DNA of 64,000 nucleotides from Dipteris shenzhenensis (lineage: Eukaryota; Polypodiophyta; Polypodiopsida; Gleicheniales). Shown here one piece after another: positions 43,266 through 55,869 of the stretch. Every line of letters starts with the position of its first letter. Positions within the stretch are counted from its first letter, which is position 1. The notes under the pieces were generated by a model, which saw nothing but the letters and a program-made list of their open reading frames with translations, had not been told where the DNA came from and searched no databases. The stretch is from the NCBI GenBank assembly GCA_047967505.1, contig CM106540.1; one strand, written 5' to 3'. The translations under genes were made by a program, and so were the position numbers.

Positions 43266-43480
43266 AAGGACACTAACATAAGTATGTTATCAAGTTTCTA
43301 ACTTCAGTATCTTGACATAAGTACACTAACATAAATATGCTATCAAGTTTCTAACTTCACTATCCTAACATAAGTATGCTAACAAGTATGATAACATAAT
43401 TGTGCTAACATTAGTATCCTGACACAATCATGCTAACATAAGCATGCTAACAAGTATCCTAACATACAGGGATGTTTTTG
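43266..43480. repeat. short interspersed CTAACATAAGTATG repeats
   Basis: About ten variants of CTAACATAAGTATG and ATCAAGTTTCTAACTTCA fill this stretch. It has no coding content. Confidence 0.75.
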
Positions 43481-44105
43481 TCGAAGCTATACTTATATAT
43501 TAATGTAGAATACTAGCGAAAGTTTATCAAGCTAGTTTTTTTAGTTTCACAATATTTGAAGAACATATTACACTCGTTAACCACCACTGGCTACCAATTT
43601 CCTTATCTAGCATAGCACACTTTATATGTTGAGTAGAATATTGTATGGCAAGTAATGTGGAACAAATACAAGTTAATTGAAAATATAATCCAAGAACAAA
43701 TGCAAATAATCCAAGAATAAATTTACCTTACTAACACTTGTAGTCAAAAAATCAAATATAAATCTTGGTAGAAGTTGATATAAACATCACCATGGTGGAT
43801 GTAAGAGCAGCTGATAGATAATCCATGTGGAAATGCAAGTTTTTTTCTTGAAAGCTAATATAAAATGGTACATAGAATAATCTTATGTTTGTTCCTTTGC
43901 ATCAATTTCGTTCATCTTAATGACGATGAATTCCACAATTTTGATAGACTCTTTATCATTGAACAAGTCCTGCTTGGAGTCAATGTCCAGCTTGTTATGT
44001 TGATGTATAGACACGGACTACTCGCCCTCCAAACCCCCAGAAAAGTCACATAAGGCAGTCTTTGTAGAATAGGCACCCACTCACAAGAGATCCTTCTTTT
44101 TAGCA
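43481..44105. other. no gene recognised
   Basis: AT-rich sequence. Overlapping short ORFs at 43865-44053 (plus) and 43912-44160 (minus) show nothing recognisable. Confidence 0.4.
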
Positions 44106-45699
44106 TCCCTATCCTCATGAGTTGGACCATAGTGAGTTGGAACGTGCACAGACTCCACAACTGTGCTCGTAGTCAACCACAGTACATGATCCTTTCATAG
44201 GAGTTGCAGAGGGAAGTGGTAGGGAAGAGAGTGGACATCCTTTTGATTCTTGAGCATATGTTCTCAGCATCGGACATTAGACACAATGATGCCACCTTCT
44301 CCTAAGGAGAGGTTCAGAGGAGTGGTCACAATTGGATGGAGTGGAGGGATCTGCATCTCGGTCTCATAGATAGTGGCCCCAAAGGTCTATGATCAAGGCG
44401 AGATTATCCTAGGATGGGCAATTTGGATTGGAGCTAGGATGGGAGAGTCCAAGAATTGAATTGTGAATGTGGATGACCCAGTGTATAGATAGCACCGTCA
44501 GCCTTTTGGAGGAGGCTATCAGAGTGTCTTCCGAATATAGACTCCTAGATTGTTCAAGGGGACTTCAACAACCTAGAGTTTTGGGAGGACAAATAGGGCG
44601 GCGCCTCCTTGTCTAAGATGCTTACAGTAGTAGAGGGAAGAACTTGGGAGAAGTTCATTTTCATGATCATTGGTGGTAGAGACTGTGGCGAGAGCTAGAT
44701 TTCAGTAGGATACCTGTTGGCAGCCTCCTCTCCTCTTTTGGACAGAAGAGACATGATGGACTGCTTGAGAGCTAGACTGCTTCTACGTTGGGGATTGGGC
44801 ATTACACATAGGTGGCTCTATTGGCATTCAGGAAGGTACCATGATGTGAGATCACTCTCTAGTAGTACTTCACTAAGAGCAGGCCTTCCCCAAAAGGGGG
44901 TCCACATTCGAGAGAGGACCTCCTACAAGACGAGGAGATTCAACACGTCATGGCAGGGATTTGGCATGCGAGGGTTGGACTTTGTGGGTCATCGATGTGA
45001 TCGAGAGGAGAAGTGAGGAGTTACATGATTGTGAGGAGAAGTGAGGACTCTTCAAGTGCATGATCACGTATTGATGAGAGACCTCGCCTCCATAGAGTGG
45101 CTCAGGGAGCAAGACCCAGGATCTCAGTGGCTTAGTGATAGGCTCGAGAGCACTCGCCTTGAGATTCAAATATTATTTAGTGGGATAGATACCCATGCAG
45201 CTGCAACATCTCCTAGATCCATAGGTCATCATGCACACTAACCCATAGGAGATTTTAGACCTGACCATAGGGTTTTATAGCCAGCTCTTTCAGATAGAGA
45301 GGATGACTCCAGCTGGTCTTGTGTCTCAAGTGGTAGTTTGGGATCACATTTCAATAGTAGTCTCGCAGGATTTGTGTAGTAGTCTGGAGAATCCTTTCAT
45401 GGATGAGGAGCCTTGGGAAGCCCTCAAGGCTCTCCTGACCCAAAAGTGTCCTAGCAAGGATGGCTTGACTCCAACATTCTTTCGAAACTTGGAAGGAGAT
45501 CATCTCTGGCCCTTTCTGACTAGCTTGCCAGGACATTTTTGACACGGGCTCCCTCCCTCGGTCCTTGAGTAGGGGGTGGATTTGTTTGATCCCAAACTAG
45601 GGATATAGCTCAGATATTTGGCAGTGGAGACTGATCACTTTGCTTGATACTGCATACCAGATCCTCGCCAAGGTCTTGAGTTTACGATTATGGCCCCAT

Positions 45700-46245
45700 C
45701 TTAATGACATCATTCACGACACACAGATCGGGTTCATTGAGGAGCGCAGCATCCTGGACAACATCTTCACATTCTGGGAGGCATTGGATTGGTCTAGGGG
45801 GGAGTCATAGCCTTTGGCCATCCTCCTCTTGGATTTTGAGGCGGCCTACGATAGGGTGGAGTGGTCCTTCCTGGAGGGTACTATGCAGAAGATTGGGTTT
45901 CTTAGATAGATGGGTTAGAGGAGTTTTTGCACTTTGTGTGGGGAGATCTAGGCAAATGCTTATCGGAGGACACATGGGTGAGGCATTTCCTATCTATCAC
46001 TTGGTCTGCCAACATTGCTCCCTTCTTCTTCTTGTTTGTGGCGGAGGCTTTGGCCTATTACTTGAGATCACAAGTGGCTAGCCTCACAGGGATGAGGCTC
46101 CCAATTAGGCAGGAGGAGGAGTTGTTGGACTCTGAGTTTGTAGATGCCACGGCCTTGTATGTAGAGGGCACCACAATGAGTCTGGAGAGAGTCAGGGGAG
46201 CCCTGGCTATCTACTGTGAGGCCTTGGGTGCGCAAATTAACTAGA
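45700..46245 (+). pseudogene. LINE reverse transcriptase fragment
   Basis: QIGFIEERSILDNIFTFWEA and LAILLLDFEAAYDRVEWSFL are RT fingers-palm blocks with the first catalytic Asp. After frame changes and TAG stops, APFFFLFVAEALAYYLRSQV, MRLPIRQEEELLDSEF and VDATALYVEGTT follow; the last stands where a YADD-type motif is expected. The usual FADD/YADD has become VDAT, or this family is unusual there, since the inverted copy reads FADATALYAEGTT. Confidence 0.75.
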
Positions 46246-46322
46246 CAAATTCCATAGGTTTCTTCACTGGCTCTGAGGAGACATAGGAGATTTGTGAGTG
46301 GGGTAGCGACTTTGGCTTCATA
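45989..46322. repeat. left arm of inverted LINE duplication
   Basis: TATCTATCACTTGGTCTGCC through GACTTTGGCTTCATA pairs as an inverted copy with 46665-47007. The arms differ by scattered bases and a ~10-base insertion in the right arm. Confidence 0.9.
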
Positions 46323-46664
46323 TGGATACCACGAGGCCAGAGAGCAAGATACCTCAAATGCCAGGTTAGTATTGAAATTACAACAGAGCAGTAGATCGTC
46401 CCAGTACTTGAGAGTGTTCAGTGCAAGCTTCTCTACTAGAGCTCGACCAAATTTTCCCTAGTAGGTCGCGCCTTAGTGGCAAACCAAGTCCTTCTTGCCA
46501 CACCTTGGTATATTGCCTCCTGCTAGTGTTTTCACAGAGGGTGCATTTGGCAGCTCTAATGGTTGGTTCAGAACTTCCTTTGGGCAGGCATTGGGAGGCT
46601 TGGGTATCATTGATCTTGAGATGCAGAGCACATCCCTCTTGGGCAAGTTGGTTGTTCACGGTTG

Positions 46665-47007
46665 TATGAAGCCAAAGTCGCTACCCCACTCACAAATCTC
46701 CTATGTCTCCTCAGAGCTAGTGAAGAAACCTATGGAATTCGTCTAGTTAATCTGCACACCCAAGGCCTCATAGTATAGATAGCTAGGGCTCCCCTAACTC
46801 TCTCCAAACTCGTGGTGGTGCCCTCTGCATACAAGGCCGTGGCATCTGCAAACTCAGAGTCTAGCAACTCTTCCTCCTGCCTGATTGGGAGCCTCATCCC
46901 TATGAGGCCAGCCACCTGTGATCTCAAGTAATAGACCAAAGCCTCCGCCACAAACAAGAAGAAGAAGGGAGCGAGGGGGCAGTGTTGGCGGACCAAGTGA
47001 TAGAATG
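46665..47007. repeat. right arm of inverted LINE duplication
   Basis: The inverted copy of 45989-46322, separated from it by a 342-bp spacer. Its minus-strand frame (up to 47200) keeps RT-like sequence HLVRQHCPLAPFFFLFVAEA, which includes the CPLAPF block expected in LINE RT. Confidence 0.9.
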
Positions 47008-47019
47008 AACGGAGATCCT

Positions 47020-48250
47020 GGGGCATTCTCTGGGCCACCCAATGCCTCTCCCTCGAAGGAGTCCACATCAAAGAGTCCATCTGAAGCCTCTTGCCAATCT
47101 GTGTGGTGTAGGAAAATAAGGGCACCTCATCCACCTGCTCTGCAAGGCCACCCCTGGAGGACCAGAACCACTCTCCTGGATCCCACTTGACCTCCCTCAA
47201 GGGCCTACCCTCCCAAATCCAGAGGCACCATCTAGGGGTAGCCTACTCTGAGATACTGGGAGGGTCAATGTGCCACTCCTTCCATAAATGTCCCACCACT
47301 CTAATCATCTGCCAGTGAATCCCATCAAGACTCCCATCCATCTCTGGGTCGCTCTCAGTGAGCGCCTAGAGTATGCCTCCAGGTGCCTCCAGGTCCTATG
47401 CGGAAAGAATTGGGCTATGTGCTGCCTTGTTGCATCATCATCCTCAATGGGACACCAATCCGAGAAAACTGGCCCCACTATCTGTTGTCCATCCACACAC
47501 AAAGTCCCTCCCATGGGGACTCAGGGATGGCTAGGTCAATCTCTCTCATCCATTACCCTACCCCTCGCAAATGCACTACGGTGCCAAGCCTCATCCTCGG
47601 GGAGTGCACTACTAAAAAACCCTATGTATCATGTGTGTTCAACTAAAATTTCACCCCCAATAAAAACACCCCTCTTTACTTATGAATCTAGTGATTTTTT
47701 TCTAAATTAGTTGAATTAAAAAACCCCTCCTATTATTGTAAACCAGCTAAAATTTTCTAAAAAGTTAAATTAAAACACCCCTCCTTTTGAATGCACACAG
47801 TACACTAAAATTTTATGAGGTGACCCCCCCGAGGCCTCGCCGCTTCCTCCATGGGTAATCTGCTCTATTTGCGAAAGGACCTAACCAGTCTGTTGTCCCA
47901 CTGTGCCCAATCAATGTGAGTCTGTTGTCCAAGCATATGCCCCTCCTGATCTCTGATATCTGGGTGCCAAACAAGGGGTTAATGCTCAAACTTCTCTCTG
48001 CATCTAGGTTGAGCATGAATGAGGCCCCTGCTAATCTCTACGAGACCCTATGGATGCTCCTCATTAAGGGGGAACCCTTCCCCATAAGGGGGCCTCTAAG
48101 AAGATCCATCTGCATGAAAGCTGCCACTGAAGCAGGTGGATGAGGTGCCCTTATTTTCCTACACCACACGGATTGGCAGGAGGCCTCAGATGGACCCTTA
48201 GATGTGGACTCCTTCAAGGGAGAGGCATTGGGTGGCCCAGAGAGTGCCCT
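47020..48250. repeat. second inverted pair within the LINE
   Basis: Minus-strand 47165-47020 and plus-strand 48120-48250 share GCAGGTGGATGAGGTGCCCT, ATTTTCCTACACCACAC and GAGAGGCATTGGGTGGCCCA. Between them lie a minus-strand LINE fragment (47200-47620) and an AT-rich junction (47620-47830). Confidence 0.82.
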
Positions 48251-48690
48251 AGGATGTCTGTTCTAGGTTTTGGATGCAGTTACGGTCCTTGTTATGGTCG
48301 AGTTTGTAGCTGATAAAGATATCCTACTTCTTCTGGTGGCTGGCCGCCCATAGAGGCTTGCCCATCGGTTCGTGGTTGGAGTAGATGCGGGTGGAGGGGC
48401 ATTGTCTTTATTGCTCAGCTGGATTTCTGGAGACGAGATCCCGCACACTGCCTCTGGAGTTGTCGTAGTGCAATGAGGATTTTTTCACTCCACGAGGGAT
48501 TCACTGGTTGTATAGTCCCCTCACCTAGTCATTAGCCCTAGTGCCAGAGATCCCCTAGGCGGGGAGCTAGGTTTCTCCGAAACATGCCAATTTTTTCTTT
48601 CAGTCTTTTCCCAGTTTTTTCCATACGTAGCTCCTGCAGGGTTGCTATTTTGTATGAAGTCCTTCAAGCATTAATAGAAGGTTCCTTTCT

Positions 48691-51245
48691 TTGCCCCACA
48701 AAAAACAAAAAACACCAACAACCTGACGGCATGCATATGAAGCCATAAATATAATCTTCTGATTACAATAAATCAAACATGAAAAAATACACATGTACAC
48801 CTTTTTAAAAACTTCACTATAGATGTAGTAGTAATATGGGCAATGGGGAACAATGACAAAGATAGATAATGCAATGACAATCAACAAAACTACATAAGGA
48901 AATTTTATATGGAAGGGACCAAAGGATAAAACAACCTCCAAGGATATCCTCCCTATGAAAAAAATACTACTAGTTGAAAATTATGTAAAACAAGGTGAAT
49001 GACATAATCATTCAAAAGGCCTGCCCAAAAAGAGAGGATGGATAGAGAAACTTTAAACAAAGACCAATGGGATAGAACTTCTGAGAAAATAGACAAAAAT
49101 CCAAGCTTCTACCTATGAAACATGACTATAACGATTTTCGGGAGAAGAGATGGGTAAGCAAGAAGTTGCTGGCTCACATTCAAGATGAGCTACATACAAC
49201 TCTTAGCAGCATAGTGCAGGAAATTCCTACCATGGAGTGCATCAACATGAGTACATGGATACAAATGAGGCAAGAGTAATTTGCATCAAGCGTTGCACCT
49301 TCCTGTAGAGTCAGAGACATGATAAAGTGCTCGAAGGATTTGAGGAAGAAAGAACGGGAAAGTACATTGGCTCCCTTGTCAAGCAGCCCTCTTGTTGTTG
49401 GTTCTCTCGTTGCAGATTACCAATACAGCATCAAAAGGAAGTCTGATAGATCGTTGGGTCATCGTCTTGTCTCCAAGACTTGATACTCCTGGGTGGAGAG
49501 GAGGACGGAAGTGTTCCTGGGAAGAGAGGATTGATTTTCATGCATCGAGCCAAAAGAAGGAGAGGAGGGGTTATCTCATGGGACCTTGTCAACAAACAAG
49601 ATACACATCGTGTCTCTCTCGATGCAAAGCATTCTAGAGTTTGTTGATAATGTTTTTTTTCCCTGTGCCAAAAACAAAAAAAGTTTGATGATAACGTACT
49701 GTGGGCAACTGAGATGCTCGTAGGTTTAGACATCCATTTCACTACGCTTCCCGAAACAATCGTTCTGTCATTTCAATCTCCCCGCTCGTAAATGGATCTT
49801 GTTCTCTCCTCTCATGCCAGCTTGTAATACACGAGGGTGCAGTGTGTAGAGCAAGAAAAATCCCTCAGACTCAGTCTTGTTTTCTAGAGAATCATAAAGT
49901 ATTTCATTAAGATGAGAATGGCTATGATTGGCAAGAACAATCTGCATGACTATTTACGAATGATGGCTTGTACAAGTGAAAGGTAGATGATTGCGCTGTG
50001 CCAGTTCCAAAGACCTATGGAATCAAATTTCAAATAGAAAGGAGAAGGAGGGCCACATCCGGAAGCTTTAGGAATGGCTCAAGGCACACAGAGGCCTAGC
50101 TTGAGAGGCGACCTCTGGTAGAGATGCAATAGGATGGAATCGATACTAAAGAGAACGATCGGCCTTCTACATAGACTTCGACAAGTTTATTGAGGCTTGT
50201 TGTGACCCTGAGCAAGAAGCGGGGTACTCAGATCATTGTGATTGCTACAGAGAATGGCTCGCACAAAAAGGACAATCATCGCCGATCAAAAGAACCTTGA
50301 GCACGTCTGTCCCAATCCAAATATGACACAAAAACAAAAGACGAAAGACAGACTGCGCAGCACTATTTTGCATTCAAAACTGCATTCATTTTCTTGCAGG
50401 AGAAGGTGCGGAGATTGAGCTTTGCATTGGAACCAAACCAAACTACCAATGAAAAACAAAGTTTTGGTCACTAGCACTCAATCCAAATTCTAAAGATGCA
50501 TGCAAGATTCTCGTTGCCTCCTTGACAAAAGAACACTTGGGCCAATGAAAACATGCCAAAAATTAGAGTTTTAAAAAATAAGGAAATTCCATATTTTTCC
50601 TTTCAAAACCAAACGATTACTAAGGCCTTTCCCATTGGGGGTAGGCCAAAATCTTATTCTCTTTTTGGAACAATAGTTGAAAATGTAAATGTATTACAAG
50701 CAAAACTAGTCAAGAAAAAAGATGCCTATCCCATAGGTCACCTATAGATTTGGGTTCTTTGTTTGAAAACGATATTATCTTAACAATCATGGTTTTTCCA
50801 CTTGAGGGACTTTGAAAAATTCTTCAAACAACATTACTTAGGAAAGTAAATTAAAGGTTAATAATCATAAATGTACATTTTGATTTGTTATCTAAGCTTA
50901 AAACCAGACGGTAGAACTATAGTACTCATTTTTTTTAAAGCCATGCTATACACATGAAAAAGATGCCCGTCTAATTTGAGAAAACATGAAAATAGTTATG
51001 GCATAATAAAAAGACGCATAACGCAATGCTAAAAATTTGGGAAAGAATGAGCGTATAAGGAAATTTTGTTCTCTTTAATTCCAACATGAACATAATAAAC
51101 ATGGTATAGACAGATATACATATCTGGTCGGTATATAGATATCTGGTCGTAGTTGCATTTGTCACTTAAGTGACTTATTGATTTCTCCATAGCTCTACAT
51201 TCACGAGCCATACACAATACGAAGCCTCTTCATAGGCTTAACTTT
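48691..51245. other. no gene recognised
   Basis: 2.5 kb without convincing coding content, transposon termini or RNA genes. ORFs are short and overlap on both strands (for example 49392-49637 plus and 49431-49742 minus). It lies downstream of the 2OG-oxygenase gene. Confidence 0.4.
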
Positions 51246-52646
51246 CTAAGGGCATGATTTGGCCTTGTCGGTTTCATACATTTCAAGGCCCACTTCTGGA
51301 GTATCCTTGTCCATGTTCTTCTTGTTTTCGAAACGAAGCTTGAGATACTCCTCGTAAACGAAACCATGGTACTTTGCAGGCTGCCCTGTCTGGGTGGTAA
51401 ATTGAGGCTGAGGACTCATAAAAGTCTTGAGTCCAGGCGTGTGGAAGTAAACCAAGGAGTAACGAGTCTCCGCCTTGTTGTTCATAACGCGGTGAGTAAC
51501 ACTTTTGTATTTTCCATTGCTCCAAACCTTCAGAATTTGACGATCACATGATCCAACATATTAACAACAATCCTGTAGAGACATGTATACACGAGGAGAA
51601 TTCGCCATTTATATCACATCAAAGAGCATGAAATCATAGAAAATGAACCTGTAGCATATCGCCGATGTTGATAGTAAGAGCCCCGTCGATCGGTTCTACA
51701 GTAACCCATTCATGGTCTTTCATAACCTGCAGCCCCCTTACCTCGTTCTGTGCAAGCAAGGTTAGCACGTTAGCGTCTTTGTGCATTGAAATGCCATAAG
51801 CTGGTTCCTGCGACGCCGGGGGGTAGCAGAACATGGTCAAAGCGTTAGTCTTCTCCTTGCAGAGATCGAGAATGAAATTTGTAGGAAGGCCCAAGCTCTC
51901 GGAAACAAGGCCCATCAGGAAGACGCCTGTCTTCTCCATTTCTTTCAAAAACTTTCCAACAACCGGCCTGCAAATTTCGAACCAAATCCGAGCGCTGAAT
52001 CAATCTCTCTCTCTTCCAATGTAAGACGATGAGGACCATGTGATGCTCGATCAAATAAGAATCGCTATCAGTTTATAATAGCAGAAGCTAGAAACTTACA
52101 AACCGTGTCGGACATGGTAGACTGAGTTTTAGAGATAAAACTAACTGACTTGAATTCCTGTGGATTCTCGGGCCATATGTTGTAGGGAGAGTATTGGAGA
52201 AGAATCTCTTCTTCATGGAAGAACAGGATGTGCTCCTTAGGGTCAAGGGCACCCCTAGTGTAATCGTCATTTACATATCCAATGGCAACAGGTGCATCTG
52301 GACTGCATCGGGCTTTGAGTTTTTCTTCAAGCGGGAGTTGAAAGAATTCTTGAGACAAGGCGAACACCTTTTCTAGAAGAGATACTGAGAGGCCATGATG
52401 GACGACTTGAAAGAAACCCCATTCTTCAGAGGCCTGTCCGATCTGTGCAACGATGGCTTTGCGAATCTCGACGTTGGTAGGATGTTCGAAGAGGGGGGAG
52501 AGGTCGATGACGGGAATGTTTGGGCGAAGCACGGAGGAGGGTGGGAGTACCTGAGCGACCATGCTGAGGAAGTCGATTGCTTCAGTGTAGGCATGGGCGA
52601 GGCATGCAAGGCAATCAGATATAAAGCTTGTGTTGTCGGAGTGCAT
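51246..52646 (-). CDS. 2-oxoglutarate/Fe(II)-dependent dioxygenase (plant DOXC type), three exons
   Basis: Exon 1 runs from ATG 52646 to about 52100. It carries the N-terminal DIOX_N domain (RPNIPVIDLSPLFEH, EEWGFFQVVHHGL, LPLEEKLKA, YNIWPENPQEFK). Exon 2 runs from about 51967 to 51649, with YPPASQEPAYGISMHKDANV: the iron-binding H-x-D is at 51783-51775. Exon 3 is 51527-51246, with WSNGKYKSVTHRV (distal His at about 51494) and RYSLVYF (2OG-binding R-x-S at 51464-51456). The total is about 380 residues, normal for the family. Intron 2 (51648-51528) has GT-AG ends. Intron 1 with the best donor (GTAAGT, 52099) and acceptor (TTTGCAG) leaves the frames off by one base, so either another splice pair is used or there is a lesion. 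Such enzymes hydroxylate or demethylate hormones and specialised metabolites. The substrate cannot be told. Confidence 0.85.
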
Positions 52647-52709
52647 AGCAGAAGAGCCGAATATGTATAATCGAATATGTTGATCAATGAGAATCTCCAC
52701 ATTGAACAC

Positions 52710-54170
52710 GACAAAGGTAGATTAATAACAACTACATGCGCAAGTTGTGTGATGCTCCTCTTCTTATTTTGGCTAGAATACATTCAAGAAAACAAAGAAA
52801 TAATAGTAGGCAACTCTCGTGCACAAGATGATTATACTTGGTAGCAAGTTCTTCTCAAGTGGTGAAGGATGTCCAAAAAGAACTAGTTTGGGTGGAAATG
52901 AAAAGTATTCTTATTGGATTGTTAGCCATGATGGAAGAAGTTTTCAGCTCATGACCTAGAGGCATGTGTGATGAATCAAAATTAGTGGGCAGCATAGAGC
53001 CCCATGGCAGCCACCTTCTCTGCCCTTGCTTGCATGATGATTTAATTTTTTATCAGTGGGCGCATGCGATTATCATCTCTACTCTGGTCCCTATGCACAA
53101 CTAAATCACCACATGGCAAGCGTGCATTCAACTTGCCACCCAACTTGTAATTTCTTTTTTTTTTGGTAATCTCATTTTGAGGAGCTTTCTAAAGGTGGCA
53201 CATATAGAGAGTATTGAGATTTACGGAGAGAGCAATTTTAATTATGTATAGTACATAGATAAGGGGGAAAGAAGAAGTATCATGCCCCTCATGAAGGGAG
53301 ATGAATGGAACTAAGAGATTGGGTAAGAGCTCTATCCTGTTTCCCTAAGTATCCTAGTGCATCCACGGCCTTATTTCTCACTATCTGAGACTCTCAATCA
53401 TAGGCCACTTTGAACTAGTACGATTAAAAACATAGTTATTACGAAGGGACCAAGCTTGCCACATGCTATGGTGCAATTCATTCATATTATTCTTGTTCCC
53501 AAGTAAAGGTGTTTTAAAAAACATATGATTTGGATGTTGGCCTTGTGTAGCCAAGCTCTCATTTTTTTAACAAATAGGGCAGACTTCAAATAAGGCATTT
53601 TTTGAGAAAAGTATGTGTCCTTGTTTGTCCCAAAAGTCAAAATAGTGGGGAGATGTGGGTCCATTTAGACAGGCATATGCAAACATGAAACCTCGGGGCT
53701 ATCATTCACTATAGTAGAAAGTTACGTTTGTAGGAGGGTGTTGCGCCCCACATAGTACTATTAACTGCAGTGCCATTAACTCATCCTTGGAAGCATGTCA
53801 ATGACCACTCCATGTCTCCTCTAGATGACCAATATTTTAGTGTCATCTTGTGGATTGGCTTTACCCGTGGGTGCACATAACATTGCTAGCTCTCAGCATT
53901 TGTTGGGCATGTGCTTGCAGCCCAACTCTACCCACACTAGTGCTTCATTGAAATTCTTGCTCTCACATTGTCAACTTGAATCTATTGTTAGCTAGCGGGC
54001 TTCCTCCCAAGCATTACTCAAAGGGTCCTAGATTGAGAGCCACTTGTCGATACACTTGTAGCATATTGGGCCTTGCTAGAGTAGGAACAATCTTGTAGGG
54101 GGGGGCTTCATTCTATTAGAGTTTTAGACAGCCATATGTTTTTGCAGAGCATGTTATCACTAGATAAATC
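52710..54170. other. no gene recognised
   Basis: Upstream of the 2OG-oxygenase. A minus-strand ORF at 53482-53664 and neighbouring fragments show no recognisable domain. Promoter elements cannot be assigned with confidence. Confidence 0.4.
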
Positions 54171-54177
54171 TCTCTTA

Positions 54178-54900
54178 CTAACCCATGTGGTACCTTTTAG
54201 TTGCTCTTTCCACATTTCCACCATCTTGTTGAGAGGGGTAATTTGGAGTACTTTTGTCCTCCTTTTCGAGACTAGAAAAACTTGCCACTTCCAATTGTGT
54301 CCCTTGATACCAACTATACCCTATTTTCAGATCTAGTTTTGAGAAATTGAATCCCATAGTTGAGTGGATGTGATGCTTGTGAGCCATTGTAGCAAAGCTT
54401 TTCACTTTGCATTTCAAGGACTCAAGTCCCGACCCTCTTTGTATTACGGTGATGTAACAATCTGCCAGCTGACCCCACTGCCATTGTATCTTTTCAAACC
54501 AAGTCTCATCTTAGCATGTCTATAGTTCTGGGTTTCCTCTCAATCTATACACCATGTCTTTAAACAAGGCAATAAGTCTGCCCAACTTAGCCTTCATATA
54601 TCTCTCCTTATCATCACATGCCTCAGATTAAACATGCAAGCCAATAATCATCTGCAATCCATGTCCTAGCTCTTCCTTTATTGCCTCATTATCATTTGTG
54701 ATAGCTGCAAATGTCTTGCACCCTTGTTCTATTTTGCAGGATCATGCTTAGCATACTCTGTGATGATTGCATTCCATGAGACTGCATCTCAAACTTAAAG
54801 TTTGTTGAACACTTCATGTGCATTTGCAAGCAAGCCACACTTGGAATCTATTAACGAGACCAATTGATTATGACCATTGAAAGAATATGGACCATTATAT
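54178..54900 (-). pseudogene. decayed PPR-protein fragment with unrecognised downstream frame
   Basis: On the minus strand at about 54880-54750, the frame reads LVSLIDSKCGLLANAHEVFNKL and, after two stops, DAVSWNAIITEYAKH. This is the classic pentatricopeptide pattern (LIDMYAKCG..A..VF, then VSWNAMI..YA..G) of plant organelle RNA-binding proteins. Downstream frames (LFKDMVYRL, ETWFEKIQWQWGQLAD, and the open frame 54417-54178) are not PPR-like and may be a different gene or element. Only one PPR motif remains. Confidence 0.55.
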
Positions 54901-55860
54901 TTACTAGGATCAATGTAGCATGTTAGATTTGTTGGAGTCCATGGATCAAGTTTCTTATGTAGCAGACAACCTCATGATTGAGGAAATATCATAGTCGATC
55001 CCTCTAACGACTCCTTACACGAAAATCAATGTATGTTCATGCTTGAGGGAGAGCATAAAGAAATGTAATTCAAACATTTAATTAAAAATTATAAAATAAA
55101 AATCACGAACATACATTGTCTAAATGACATGATGTTTTGTGATAAGAACTTTGATGTTTTAATATAACGTATCGAGGTTTCTCTCCTTTGTGTCTGTACC
55201 TTGTACCTATCTGTGTGCAGTATCTATCTACTTGCCATTTCTACATGGTATCATGCCTATAACGGAGCCCAATTACCTCTAAGTTTCGTAACATCGAAGC
55301 GCCCAAACATAGACACTGATTTGGACAGTAGTCTTGATGCCAACACAGCTTAGTGTACATACAAAGTGGACCAATTGTCCGATATGAACCTCCAACCATG
55401 GAAGAAAATGAAAATGGAGTTACTCTAGCCGCAAAAACAAGAGCTCCTGACAATCGTCGATGGCACCACAGCAATGCCCGACGTTACTGCTACTACGAAT
55501 GCTCAGGAAGTAGCCGAATGGAAGGAAAAAGACCTTAATGCTCGCCTTGAACTTTTCCTCTACATGGAGGTCAATTAAAAAACAAGTGTCACACTCCCAT
55601 GAGTTTTCTTGATACGTAACTTCCATGGGAAGGCGAATCGCAATGTGAGAACTCACAATTTCGATTGACTGCCAAACTGGTAATGCAAAATTGAACTGCA
55701 ATGAACACAAGCATGGACTTTAGCTGCTCCCTCAGCCAGCAATCAACTGCCAATGGCTTGGAAGAAGTACCTTTGCAGCTTTACTCCGTGATTGCCACGG
55801 GCTCCCGCTAGTACATATCAATTAAGGTGTTAGGAACAAAAGGATATATTTCCAACCGTA
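54901..55860. other. no gene recognised
   Basis: Small ORFs on both strands overlap (55353-55538 plus, 55710-55420 minus) without recognisable content. Confidence 0.35.
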
Positions 55861-55869
55861 CCCCTTCTC

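Larger units (their letters stand above)
44106..48690 (+). mobile_element. second LINE, internally rearranged
   Basis: The left part reads on the plus strand with an endonuclease start (IVSWNVHRLHN) near 44130, a GDFNNLEFWEDK block near 44570 and the RT region from about 45700. The middle (46665 to about 47620) reads on the minus strand and contains the same RT segment in inverse order. The right part (48120-48690) reads plus again and ends with a Cys/His region and GCATTAATAGAAGGTTCCTT before 48690. Frames are broken by many TAG codons. An AT-rich phrase at 47620-47835 resembles one at 35350-35575 in the first LINE. Confidence 0.75.
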
